From Chrysopilus asiliformis (lineage: Eukaryota > Arthropoda > Insecta > Diptera > Rhagionidae), in NCBI GenBank assembly GCA_964034945.1, contig OZ035963.1, forward strand, positions 63,145,682 through 63,209,681: a stretch of DNA of 64,000 nt, written 5' to 3'. Position numbers and translations under genes: made by a program. Of this stretch, positions 35,601-44,911 are shown piece after piece. Every line of letters starts with the position of its first letter. Position 1 is the stretch's first letter. The notes under the pieces were generated by a model. It saw only the letters and a program-made list of their open reading frames with translations, did no database searches and had not been told where the DNA came from.

Positions 35601-36650
35601 TTAGAAATAATTGGGATTTTATTTGAAGTTTTTGGGGTTGTTTTTTTGGAAGTCTAAACAAATCTTTAAAAAACAAACATACGAAAATGATTCCCCAATA
35701 AAACAAGACTAGTTGTAAAAGAAATTATGTTCAAATTAAAATCTTCTTAACAAATGCTTCAGTTAAAGAACACAAAATCAATTTTCTTCTTAAAAATCCG
35801 TCTTAGGTACTAGTTTTTACATTTTCTTTTGGAAACTATTCGCTTTTATGAAAAAAATGCTTATAACTAAATTTATAGAAAATAAAATTTCATGCATTTT
35901 TTCCTCTAACGGTTTGTACGTATCTTGAACGATTCTTTTACGTATCTTGAATATTACAAAAGAAAATTTTGTGTTGGTCACAACTGATATATTTTAAATA
36001 AAAATCAAATCGAATGTTTACTCTTTTACTTCGATTTTTTAACCTCATTTAACTAATTTGATTTTTGTGTGACTTCATAAACACATTTCAATAAAAGTAA
36101 GTATTTTTTATCGAAATTTTGCACCTAGAACTGATCACAATTTCATTAAGCAATGATTTTCCAATCATTTCTAATCTTCATCTCCTCAGTTGCATTCAAA
36201 ACATCGCAAATCAAATTACATAAATATGTGCCAAATGACGATTTCCTGCTTGGATAGCGGAAAAGTCTTTTTCACTTTCACTAAATGTCGCCCAAATCGA
36301 CACCACTCGCATAGACGAAAAATAGGAAGAATAACTGAAAAGCCACATATATGATGTAAATTTTATCCAAGCTATCAACAACATATATGTGCCAAATTCA
36401 TTCCATTGGACTCGAATCCATCTCCCGCCAGACTCCGCAAATATGAAAATTCAAAAAAAATATCCTCACCGATTCGCCTGCAAATGCGAAATTATCACCG
36501 CACGCATAACTACAGAAAAACGTACAAAAATTAGAAAAAAAAGTCCCACGAAAAAACAACCACCATCCACACTAGATACCGTTTAACAAGAAATTTCTAA
36601 GGTAGTTTACTGAGTTACAAGACACATACCACTATTATCCACAATTTCAT
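22424..36650 (-). CDS. gene C: 519-aa Q/H/Y/P-rich secreted protein (3 exons)
   Basis: Exons 36630-36650, 23759-24027 and 22424-23693 join in phases 0 and 2 to give 1560 coding bases. The signal peptide [17 protein letters not shown] is assembled across a 12.6-kb intron: seven codons in exon 1, the rest in exon 2. A basic K/T/P-rich stretch follows, with a dibasic [11 protein letters not shown] that could be a furin-type cleavage site, then [14 protein letters not shown] across the exon 2/3 junction. Exon 3 is rich in Gln, His, Tyr and Pro ([21 protein letters not shown]). At about residues 217-245 it has one ordered-looking helical segment ([20 protein letters not shown]). The C terminus is basic ([16 protein letters not shown]). 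No cysteine lies outside the signal peptide. I infer a cuticle or other extracellular structural role and do not recognise the family. Frames on the opposite strand (22822-23136, 22841-23077) are shadows. Confidence 0.85.
23759..24027 (-). CDS. gene C exon 2
   Basis: Acceptor AAATTTTAG before 24027 and donor TTTGGG/GTAAGA read as GG/GTAAGA at 23759/23758 (phase 2). It begins GTG ACG ACA ACC; the GTG is an internal Val codon and not a start. Confidence 0.8.
24127..24180. repeat. 11-bp tandem repeat
   Basis: About five copies of ACGTTTTAATA, one with a C for A, in intron 1 of gene C. Confidence 0.75.
24636..24722 (-). mobile_element. hAT-type terminal fragment
   Basis: Ends GGTTGGGAACCACTG at 24722, the reverse of CAGTGGTTCCCAACC, a terminal sequence typical of many hAT elements. 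The opposite terminus was not found, so this is a remnant. Confidence 0.5.
24730..25950. other. gene C intron 1, no element recognised
   Basis: Short frames here (for example near 25310-25546 and 25076-25297) have no signal peptide, domain or matched splice sites. Confidence 0.4.
25965..26660 (+). repeat. P-family dispersed repeat, interrupted by a MITE
   Basis: Reads ACATAACAAAAGCTATAATTG..GGAGACCCGTATGGTGATAT..CTAGCTCAATCCGTGCGCCCGC..(GACGGACA)n..CATTTTTGTGTGTGATGACG..AAAGTTAATATACCC. The hairpin MITE at 26433-26549 interrupts it near its microsatellite. Outer ends are approximate. Confidence 0.75.
26433..26549. mobile_element. perfect-hairpin MITE, CCCAAG family
   Basis: 117 bp: two perfectly complementary 54-base arms (CCCAAGCAACCAGATAAGGC.. 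and its exact reverse) around the 9-base loop AACGACCAA. AT flanks both sides (26431-26432, 26550-26551). The uninterrupted P-family site is seen at 35045-35060, which confirms the insertion. Confidence 0.9.
26840..27350 (-). mobile_element. R-family Helitron-like element
   Basis: Read on the minus strand it begins A/TCTATTATATAATAGGC, then GTCTGTCTGTCTG and AACCATTGAACTGATTTGG. It ends with a GC-rich hairpin (CCGCGAAGCGG) followed by about 20 bases. A 15-bp inverted repeat (AGGTTAACTCTGACC, 27172-27186 and 27215-27229) lies inside. The 5' TC start and the hairpin fit Helitrons. The CTRR end is not clear. Confidence 0.5.
27360..29120. other. gene C intron 1, no element recognised
   Basis: No coding region is supported. 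The frames at 27688-28023 and 28124-28309 show no family features. Confidence 0.35.
29130..29719 (+). repeat. S-family dispersed repeat, interrupted by a MITE
   Basis: Begins ATCTGTTGTGATCAACACAA, contains the AACCGTTAAAGATACGTAAA module and CTAGCTCAACACGTTCTCGA, and is interrupted by the MITE at 29372-29469. It runs straight into the Q-family Helitron at 29720. Confidence 0.65.
29372..29469. mobile_element. hairpin MITE, CCCAAG family
   Basis: 98 bp. The arms CCCAAGGAGCACAAAAGGTC and the mirrored ..ACCTTCTGTGCGCCTTGGG pair almost perfectly over about 40 bases around a short loop. It sits inside an S-family repeat whose empty site (GAGAACCGTTAGAAATAC) is visible near 10679. Confidence 0.85.
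29720..30038 (-). mobile_element. Q-family Helitron, shortened copy
   Basis: On the minus strand it starts A/TCATACTAATG and carries a GTCTGTCTG microsatellite, the module AACGACTGAACCGATTGACT and the terminal hairpin ACCCGGCAACGACGGGT. It lacks the middle internal repeat and the final CTAG, having fused to an S-family copy. Confidence 0.75.
30081..30257. mobile_element. MITE with CCCAAG(A/T)AAC ends
   Basis: Left end CCCAAGAAACAATTTG and right end CAAATTGTTACTTGGG. The inside is rich in GGTTAC/GTAACC repeats that fold back on each other. It shares the CCCAAG terminus with the hairpin MITEs at 26433 and 29372. Confidence 0.7.
30260..30990. other. gene C intron 1, no element recognised
   Basis: No feature is supported. 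The frame at 30747-31025 runs into the MITE that follows. Confidence 0.35.
30999..31318. mobile_element. piggyBac-type MITE
   Basis: TTAA at 30995-30998 and 31319-31322, with ends CCCATTAAAGCCG and CTACTTAATGGG. The terminal repeat is short but lies exactly against both TTAA copies. Confidence 0.65.
32404..32774 (-). mobile_element. Q-family Helitron, 5'-truncated copy
   Basis: Minus-strand 3' end with the hairpin and a CTAA terminus (TTAG at 32404-32407). It retains the two inner repeats (GGCCAATCGG..CCCGCGAAAGAGTAACATAG) and breaks off after AGAACTACCACAG. Confidence 0.75.
32775..34660. other. gene C intron 1, no element recognised
   Basis: AT-rich with no supported gene or element. Confidence 0.35.
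34664..35640. repeat. 142-bp minisatellite, split by a P-family insertion
   Basis: Units start GGTGGTTGATTTGACATTTT near 35168, 35310 and 35452 (period about 142). Each is built from smaller AATTTGAAACTTTTGGAGTC blocks. An isolated piece at 34664-34711 ends where the P repeat (34722-35155) begins, and the array resumes directly after it. Confidence 0.8.
34722..35155 (+). repeat. P-family dispersed repeat inside a minisatellite
   Basis: Runs from AACATAACAAAAGCTATAATT to AATATACCCTTTGGTTTCAC, with a (GGACAGAC)n tract at about 34977-35022. It lacks the CTAGCTCAATCC block found in the copy at 25965. Confidence 0.75.
35820..35990 (-). repeat. S-family dispersed repeat fragment
   Basis: Ends GTGTTGGTCACAACTGATAT, the reverse of the family start. 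The AAACCGTTA-type modules are diverged. Confidence 0.5.
36630..36650 (-). CDS. gene C exon 1 (7 codons)
   Basis: ATG AAA TTG TGG ATA ATA GTG followed by donor GTATGTGT. The phase-0 splice to exon 2 makes a textbook signal peptide. TATA box about 300 bases upstream. Confidence 0.75.
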
Positions 36651-36943
36651 CTTCAAAACCCCGGAAAGATCTCTCAGCACGCAGTACACAGCAATGAAAA
36701 ATTATAGCCAAGTTTTCGAATCCGCACACTACCGGCTGTAATTACTAAATTATCGGAGGTGTTTTTAAAACGTTAGCCACTAACTTCCACTTCTGCTTAA
36801 TAGACTTGATACGGTTTTATCCGCTTTATCCACTTTGCGGTGCTATGGCTGATGGTGTCTTTGTCGACTTTAATATCCACAAAACCGTCTGTTTGATAAT
36901 GTGACACGATGTAGACTAGCTGGTCTGGTAGTCGGACCATTTG

Positions 36944-36951
36944 CTTTTATA
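36944..36951 (-). promoter_or_regulatory. TATA box of gene C
   Basis: CATATAAAAGC on the minus strand. A start site about 25-30 bases downstream (near 36922) would give a 5' UTR of roughly 270 bases before the ATG at 36650. Confidence 0.6.
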
Positions 36952-36959
36952 TGACCCAA

Positions 36960-38900
36960 AGAAATCACTCTCTTCCATACCACGAGTCACTGTTGTTTGC
37001 AGTTTCTTCCATGGAGAAGAAGTAGAAGTTGGTGAAGATGGTGAGAGATGGGCTGGTATCAGGACTTTTCTGTACCATCTCGAATTTTACTTTCAAGATG
37101 AGATCTTCGTCATCCATGGAAGATTACGGGAAATGCAAGTTTGAGATCTTTTCTGCATCGTGATCATCACACGATCGCTTGGAAGTGATCTGCGAATTTC
37201 GGTGGTGGCAAATTTGTGGAAAATTCGTGGGATGTCGACCAGAAATCTTTGCTTTTTACAGTGCATCACTTGATCGCTGAATTTAATTTGAACATCTTTG
37301 GTTCATCGCGATAATCAAAGTGCGATCGTTTGAAATTATCAGGAATCTATAATTATGGTGGTCCTAGTAGAGGCTTTCATTTTTGGGACCTCCACAAAGA
37401 ATTTCTTATGCGGAATTATATATAAATACAAGCCCTTCTTAAAGATCTGATAAAATATTACAAAACGGTGTTATTTTTCTCAAAAAAAAAAAAATTGTCG
37501 GGAAAAATCGCTAGATGTAAAAAATAAATATGCGCCGCAAGTGAAAATGTAAAAAAATGATTTAACACAATATAAAATTGTATTTAACAGCTACATAGTT
37601 CCAAGTGACAAGTAACTACATTTTTGTCCTTTTCTACTTTCCTTAAATTAATTTAACTGAAATTTTGAATATAACTACGAAAGGAAATGCGCCGCAGATG
37701 AAATTTTTCGGGATATATTTGTTTTATTGAAAAAGCTTTTTTTTTAAATACGCCGCAGGCGAAAAGATATATGTTTTACAGCAACCTCCAAGAAGAAATT
37801 TTCAAACATTTCAAATCGACCCCAAACATTTCAAATCGTTTCACAATTTCGAGATTTCTGGATGCTTCATCATTTGGAAAAAAATGCGTCTTCATTTTAG
37901 CATGTCTTTTAGCCATTTCTGGACTAACTTTGGCCTAGCTAAGAGCGATTTCGAAGCTCTTCCTTTGGTACTTTGTCCTGTGCAGCCGCACCTGCTTATT
38001 TACGGCTCTGGGTTTTACAGTCGTGCTGAATAGAAGGTTAGTGGAAATGTTTCCTGGGTAGCGATCGGCACGATCAACCTGAGATTTTTGTATCTTACCA
38101 AGATCAGTGCCACGATCTTTTCTTAAAACGATCTTAATTTCTTTAGTTTTAACTCATCAGTCAATCATTCCATGAGATGTTAAAAAATTTTGATTGCACC
38201 GGTCACGACCCCTAAAATGATTCACACTACTGGTGATCAAATTACCAATTATTCGATGATATTCAGTTTTTCAGAAACTCTCAGATAATCCCAGATATTA
38301 TCATTCGGTATAGAAAAACTACTTCTTCTTTTTCTACAATTTTTTTCCACTGCAAGACGAAGAAAGTGTTTTAAGATGCGAAACGCTATATCGAAGAACG
38401 CCTTTGAATGGGTTCAGTTTTAGTATTCAGTTCAGATTGATTACACTTCATTTTGTTGATTGCAGGTGAACCTGAACCGCACATTTGTTGCTCACCTACA
38501 AGTGTATATAAAGCTTAATGATCCTCTTATGATGATAAAACGTAACGCTAACCACTTTGGTAATTTCAAGCACTGTTTTTTTTTTGTAATCAACTGAAGT
38601 TAAAAGTTTGATCGTGCCAAGAAATGCATGGTTAGATTTAACAGAAAAACTTCCGATTGTCTTCGATTATAAATTATGTGTAATTATCAAAAATTTCGCG
38701 GTTTTAGAATGGAGATTCGATTGCAAAAACATGTGTTGTTTTATTTGTGGTAATTTACAGTCTTTTTGGATTGAAATTTTTAGTTGCAAATTTTCTTTTT
38801 CTGGTGTAGTTTGCAGTGATAGGAGAAATTATGTCTATATAAAAATCATAAGACAGTTTTTTTTCTGTTTTCGAGAAAATATCAATTAAGGTGAAAGGAA
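36960..38900. other. intergenic DNA upstream of gene C
   Basis: No gene is supported. The motif (T)GCGCCGCAGGCGAAA and variants recur at about 37530, 37687, 37745 and again near 41320-41350, marking fragments of one more repeat family. Confidence 0.4.
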
Positions 38901-38904
38901 ATGA

Positions 38905-39080
38905 AAAATATCAATTTTTATCAACACAAAACATTGTTCTAAAATAATATTAAAACATGTAAAAAATAATATTTTTTCAAATATCTCGAAAACCGTTAAA
39001 CCATTAAAAAACCATTTAAAACCTGTTAAAGTAAAAAATGCAGGAAATTTTATTTTCTTCGAATTGGTTTAAATGTATTA
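38905..39080 (+). repeat. S-family repeat joined to a Q-family Helitron
   Basis: Contains AATATCTCGAAAACCGTTAA and TGCAGGAAATTTTATTTTCT. It stops exactly where the Q terminus CTAGCTTGCATACC begins. Confidence 0.6.
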
Positions 39081-39590
39081 CTAGCTTGCATACCCGTCGT
39101 TGCCGGGTTACGTTTTTTCAAATTTTTTTTTTTGATGGTTTATGTTGGAGCTAAACTTCAGTCCAATCGGCTCGGTAGTTTTCCCGCGAAAGGGTAACAT
39201 TGAGGAACAGCTAAGTTTCGAGATCACTTTACCCCTCCCCCCTTACTTTTCCCCCTCTCGGGCTACTTTTTAATGGGTCTATGTTGGGGCTGGACCACCG
39301 ACGAATATCTATGCCAAATTTCAAGCCAATCGGCTCAGTAGTTTCCTCGCGAAAGAGTAACATAGAGGGAAAGCTAAGTTTCGAGATTACTTTACCCCCT
39401 TCCCTTACTCCCCCACCCTTCGTGCTACTTTTCCGTATGTCTATGTTGGAACCAGAACTACCACAGACACTCATGCCAAATTTCAAGCCCATCGATTCAG
39501 CCGTTTTTGCGTGAAAGAGGAACAGACAGACAGACAGACAGACAGACCGACATCCTCATAATTTTGCCTGGAACGGATGTCGTACTGATC
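39081..39590 (-). mobile_element. Q-family Helitron with an S-type 5' end
   Basis: Minus-strand 3' terminus is intact: hairpin, TATGCAAG, CTAG, then T. All three inner repeats are present. The start beyond the CAGA microsatellite is not the Q start (TCATACTAAT) but the S-family sequence ending CGTACTGATCA on the plus strand, so the element is chimeric. Confidence 0.7.
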
Positions 39591-40361
39591 AAAAAGTTTA
39601 AATATTTTTTACACTTGTTTTAACTTTCGAATGGAGATTTTTTATATAGAAATGATGACATAAATAGTTTTCTACATTTGATTTTTGTGAGGTTGCCGAG
39701 TAGTGCGCGAAAATACTTCAAAACGATCATAGCACGGCTGTCTCGATGGGGTTTTTTTTACAATTGATACCTAATTTCCTAAGGAAAATCGTTACCTGGC
39801 ATAGGTGCGAAACTAATCACACACGGAGACATCATTCAAATTGATTTTGAAGTGTTATGTTTACGTAATCCGGTGTCCCTCTAACTTGGAAGATGAAATC
39901 AACTCAGGTGAGCTATTGTGGATATCTTATGAGACGCAGTCAAATTGGTGCAGATTTTTAATTCAGATTTTTAATTCAGATTTAACATCAAAAGATTATT
40001 TATTGAAGAATTTTTTTTACTCGATTTATTTAGATTCGATTTTTTTCGTTTTTAGCCGCTTATTGTGGAGTACTATTAAAAAACTACAAAACTATTAAAA
40101 ATGAGTATTTAGAAAGGTGAAAACAGTAGCAACAAGCTGAAAGGCTGATTGCTATTTAATTTCTTGGGAGCTATTTTTACATAATAAAGGCTATCCAAGT
40201 ATAATTTGAAACTTCTTTTCTAAAAACGAAATGCGCGGGACATAAAATACGTCTTTCAGAAATTTGAAATTAAAAAATGTGGGAAAAAAAGTTTTTTGAT
40301 TTGAAAAACTCCTTCAGAAAATTATTTTCTTAAAAATAAAACAAAGATTTATAAGGTATTA

Positions 40362-40820
40362 GGGGCTGCGTCCGAACCGCTACGCGGTTCACCCCCTACC
40401 CGCAGGTCGGCCTTCGGCCTCCCTGGACCCTGTCCACGTCGGCCAATCGGTTCAGTAGTTTCCCCGCGAAAGGGTAACATAGAGGGAAAACTAAGTTTCG
40501 AGATCACTTTACCCCGTCCCCTTACTCTGCCCACCTCTCGGGCTACTTTTTAATGGGTCTATGTTGGGGCTGGACTCCCGACGAACATCTATGCCAAATT
40601 TCAGTTTCCCCGCGAAAAGTAACATAGCGCAAAAACTAAGTTTCGAAATCACTTTAACCCCTCCCCTTACTCCCCCCACCCCTCGCGCTACTTTTCCGTA
40701 TGCCTATGTTGGAACCAGAACTACCACAGACACCCATGCCAAATTTCAAGTCAATCGGTTCAGCCGTTTTTGCGTGAAAGAGGAACATACAGACAGACAC
40801 CAACTCATTTTTATATAGTA
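40362..40820 (-). mobile_element. Q-family Helitron, 3'-rearranged copy
   Basis: Carries the repeated CCAATCGGTTCAGTAGTTTC modules, the CAGACAGA tract and CTCATTTTTATATA. In place of the usual CCCGGCAACGACGGG hairpin end it has other GC-rich hairpins (AACCGCTACGCGGTT, GGCCTTCGGCC). Confidence 0.6.
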
Positions 40821-40821
40821 C

Positions 40822-41640
40822 CAGGAAGACCGAGCCATGCTCGGAGACCTCAAAATCCTCCTTTTGCTGATTTTTTTTGGAGAAAAAAGTAGACTCACGT
40901 TATCTTTATAGTTAATTTCCTGAGATTGGAAATTCCCGATCCAAAAACCCCCTCTGCTAATTTCCTCTAGAAAAAAATGAAAGAAAGGGTACTTTTGTTA
41001 TCACTAAAGGACCTTCCGTTTCGAATTTTCAAATTATATTGTCAGATACAGGATTAGCGACATAAAAAATCCCTTTGATATTAATCTACTCGAAAATAGG
41101 ATATTCGCATCATCCTTATAGGACCTTTAATCCCGTAAAAACCCCCTAATGCAAATTTTTCCCGAGAAAAAATGGGCAAAAGGATATTGACGTTATCCTT
41201 ACATTCGTCGGAACAGTCCCGGATTTAGGCATTATTCGATTTAGTCTTGAAACCAAAAATTTTTGTCTAAGTTTCTACCTTCATCCTGTTTTCCTTCATT
41301 TTTTGCAAAAAAATCACCTGCGGCGCAACTTCTTCTATCGCCTGCGGCGCATCGAAAAAATACCATAAAAGGTGATTGGAAATTCACTTATTTTAGAAAA
41401 TACCAGGCGAGGGGAATCGAAGGGAGGGAAAAGTCAGGTTTGTAGTGGAAAAATCGAAAGCCCTTAGCTCCCTTAGTAATACTGTAAAGTTTCATTAAGA
41501 TCGTAACACCCAATTCGAAGATACCAGGCGAGGGGTGTCGAGGGGAAATTTCTCGTTAAATCCGTTAGGCGGGTTTTCGAGATCCTTTGTGCAGACAGAC
41601 AGAAAGACATTCCTCGTACTATATTATAGGATTAGTATGA
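40822..41640 (-). mobile_element. T-family Helitron-like element
   Basis: Minus-strand start A/TCATACTAATCCTATAATATAG, a CTTTCTGTCTGTCTG tract, several internal TTATCCTTATAGGACC blocks, and a CCGAGCATGGCTCGG hairpin near its other end. The first 10 bases equal the Q-family start. The CTRR end is missing where it meets the adjacent Q copy. Confidence 0.6.
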
Positions 41641-41696
41641 TAAAACATTATTGGGAAATTAGAAAGGAGTTTTAGGCCAAGTAAAACGTTTATTAA

Positions 41697-41955
41697 CCCT
41701 CATACTGTCCTCGGGTCATTTCTGACCCAAATTCGATTTTAATTAAAAGTATCTTCTCAACTACATGAGTAATGTTTGTATGGTGTAGGCTCTGTGAACA
41801 AATTTCTTTTGAATACCGAAAACAATAATCTATTTGTTCATATTTTAATCCATTGAAGAGCACTGTAGTCTTCATGGGTCATAAATGGGTCATAATGGGT
41901 CATTCTTGACCCACGAAGACATCATACGTTATTTTTCTTAAGGACAGTATGAGGG
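41697..41955 (+). mobile_element. piggyBac-type MITE, copy 1
   Basis: TTAA on both sides (41693-41696, 41956-41959), ends CCCTCATACTGTCCTC and GGACAGTATGAGGG. It contains four TGGGTCA blocks. Confidence 0.85.
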
Positions 41956-41959
41956 TTAA

Positions 41960-43240
41960 AAGAGATAAAAAAACCAAAAAATTTTTTTTAAAGAATTAAA
42001 AGAAAGTTTCATGAAAAACGAAAAAAGGTAAATTCTGGCTTAAAAGTCACTTCTAAAATACTGCAAAACATTCTAAAATTAGGTTACTGGTACAGTTATA
42101 GATTTTACAATAAATACCTTAAATATATTTTTTTTAAATCACAAACTTTTTAACTGACTTTGAGATTTGAACCGCTCAAAAAGACGCATCAAAAACCATC
42201 TAAACTTTTCCTAATTCACGGCTATAAATAATTAATTTGGCAATCATCTGTTATTGTGTCAAAAGAAAGACATAAAGATGCGTTTTCTATTTCAAAGCAA
42301 ATCTTTTATAAATCGGAGATCATAAATCTGAGACCACTGCAAAATTATAGATAATCATAGAAATGTTCAAAATTTCACGAAATTTCATTCGAAATCGCAG
42401 TCTTTTCATAGTATCGTACTTTCATATCATATGTGTGATATCGTTAGAAATAAAAAACAGTGTTTCCAATTAGTTACGTCTGTTTTATCCATATAGCCAA
42501 CAACCTTGTTTCAGGTAAATCACGATCAAAATGATTGATCGTGATCTGTTTTCAGTCTGTCTGCTCCTCTATCTGTTTGTCTAATGTTCAAATTTCATTC
42601 GAGCATGCATCATTAAAAACATTATAGTAAATCGATCTAAGGAAAATAACCCAAAGCGATTTTTAACATCTCAACGTTAGTTAGAAAATATATTAAATCG
42701 CTACAATTTGCACTCCGAATGGCTAACAATGTTTTTTTGTTCGATATGAAAAATCTTAAAGATTTGTGGCATCCATATTACGTAAAGATTGTGTTAAGAT
42801 TGTCGATGGTTGATTGTTGCTGTTGATATGTTGTTGAGTTGATTGTGGCTCACTTTAGAAATTCCTGTGCAAATGTCAAGAGAGCAAGAGACGATTGTGC
42901 GGCATGAACTCAATTAACTCGTAAAGGTGATTAAAATTACAACAGGTGGGCGGCAGTGAATCCGATCAAATTGGGACAAAACAGGTGCAAAAATACTCGT
43001 AAATAACATTAAAGTGTATGTTATCCATAATAAAGATCTCCAAGCCTTTATTATAGTTTAGTTTTGTCAGTGCCATTTCAGAGCGAAAAGAATTGGGCTT
43101 GCCAAAATCTGGGCTTTGGTTTTTGACTTTAAAAGGTCTTTTTTTTCTTAGATTTCATTTTGAGTCTTGAAGGTCAAAATCTTTTTGTTTGTCTCATGTT
43201 TCGATTTCGAATTTGATATTTGCGAATTAATCGAAGAAAA
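41960..43240. other. intergenic DNA between genes C and D
   Basis: No gene or element is supported. Confidence 0.35.
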
Positions 43241-43244
43241 TCTG

Positions 43245-43475
43245 GGTAGCAATCATGTATTCCGACGCGTCTCTGTCTTTCGACTTCGACGCAGGTTTTA
43301 ACTCTTGACATCGCCATATCAGCAGCTTCAAATTTCCTGGAGTGACAGTCAGAATCACGTTTCGATTCATAGTGACGATTCCGCGAAATTTCAAGCTGCA
43401 GATATGGCGAAGTCAAGAGTTAAAAGCTGCGTCGAAGTCGAAAGACAGAGACGCGTCGGAATACATGATTGGTGC
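43245..43475. repeat. 231-bp inverted repeat
   Basis: Two arms of about 92 bases (AATCATGTATTCCGACGCGT.. and its mirror) differ at only a few positions, around a 45-base centre. Frames on both strands read the same text (ADMA.SRVK.CVEVERQRR) because of the symmetry. It may be a foldback MITE; no target duplication is evident. Confidence 0.8.
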
Positions 43476-43869
43476 CCTGTTTGTTGTGGCTATAATCGGG
43501 CATTTAATCGATGAAAAAATAAACAAAAATTGTATAATATTTACAGCTTAATACGTCAATATCTGAATAATCAATCAAAATAATGTGTGAGAAATGAAAA
43601 ATTATAAGTGAAGATGCGATTTTTCTCGTCGAAATCGAATTCTTGCTCAAATTTTTGTCTGTGCGTTTATATTTGATAGATTTTGTAATAATAATGATGA
43701 AATTTAGAGGTGCGTCTGGAAAAAAAACTGAGCAAATTTAGGTCAAAAAAAACAAAAGCGGGAATTTGATATAAAATATTAACAGAATTTCACAAAAATT
43801 CCCCCCAATATTGCGGATTAAAATTAATCAACAAATAAATAAAACCATTTTTCTTATAATTTCTCATAA

Positions 43870-43875
43870 TTTATT
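43870..43875 (-). terminator. poly(A) signal AATAAA, gene D
   Basis: First minus-strand AATAAA after the gene D stop, about 280 bases downstream. Confidence 0.5.
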
Positions 43876-44154
43876 TATAATTTTATCTTTTTTCACAAAA
43901 ATTGAATCACTTAACTTACAACATAAGAATACTGTTTCAAACATAAGCCTAAAAATGCAAAAAAGTAAAAATCATCATTATTTTGGCACCTTAACAATAA
44001 AAACAAGTTAAAAATAATACAAAATAAAATTAATAATATAATAATAATAACGACAAACGTGAAATAAAAACTATCGAGACGAAAACAAAATGTTTGAAAT
44101 TTATGTACAATTTAGAAATAAAATAAAAAAAAACTAAATAAAATCATCGTTGAT

Positions 44155-44911
44155 TCATGGCTTCTTGGCGGATCGCTTAAAGTGGGCCGCACTATAGTGT
44201 GTTGCTGCAACATGTTGCGGGGCAGAATAAGCGATGGTGCTGTAAGACGTTCCACTGGCGTATTGTTGGCTGCCAAGGGCACGTTGTCGCATGAGGATCA
44301 CCCAGCTGGGGACGTAGGAGTCCAGGAGACTTTTCGGTTGCCGTTCGAAGGATCCAAAGAAACTGACCGTACCGGGATTGGCAGGACCCTCTCCCTGATC
44401 CTGATGGGAATATTGAATTGGCTGGGCGAATTGTGGTATGTACTGCGGTTGAATCTGTGGATGGTTGAGGGGAATGACCTTCTGCGGGGCCAAGTATTGC
44501 AATTTCGTGATTTGCTGCACTCGTTCTGCGGGTTCATCTTCGTCCTGCTGTTCAGGATGTTGCGGAGCGTAGGCGAATTGCTTGGATCGATCCGCTCCAT
44601 GTTGGTTGTACACCTGATTGGGATCTGCGTATTGAATGTCTTGTGCTTCCGAGTGGATATCAACGTGAGAGTCCTGCCCAGAGGAGACTTCTTCCTGCTG
44701 GCTTTGAATATCGTTGCTGTTCAGATACTGCACACCTGGATGTGGAAGTGGAGTCGGAGTGATGAAACGACGTGGGATACCTGACGGCGTTGCCGGCGTA
44801 ATTGCAGCTGGACTTGAATGTGCGTATGTCACTAAGGACGGTGTTATTGTTAGATGTCGGTTATAGCCAGCTGGAATTGGCACCATCATGACGAAAGATT
44901 GACTATTTGAC
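44155..44911 (-). CDS. gene D exon 4
   Basis: Acceptor ATATTTCCAG before 44911. The first G completes a Pro codon (CC/G) with exon 3. Stop codon at 44155-44157. Encodes SNSQSFVMMVPIPAGYNRH and the C-terminal half. Confidence 0.85.

Noticed and set aside
44182..44784. 200-residue plus-strand frame
   Set aside because: Antisense shadow of gene D exon 4. The minus-strand reading has matching splice phase, the IQY motif and a stop in the right place.
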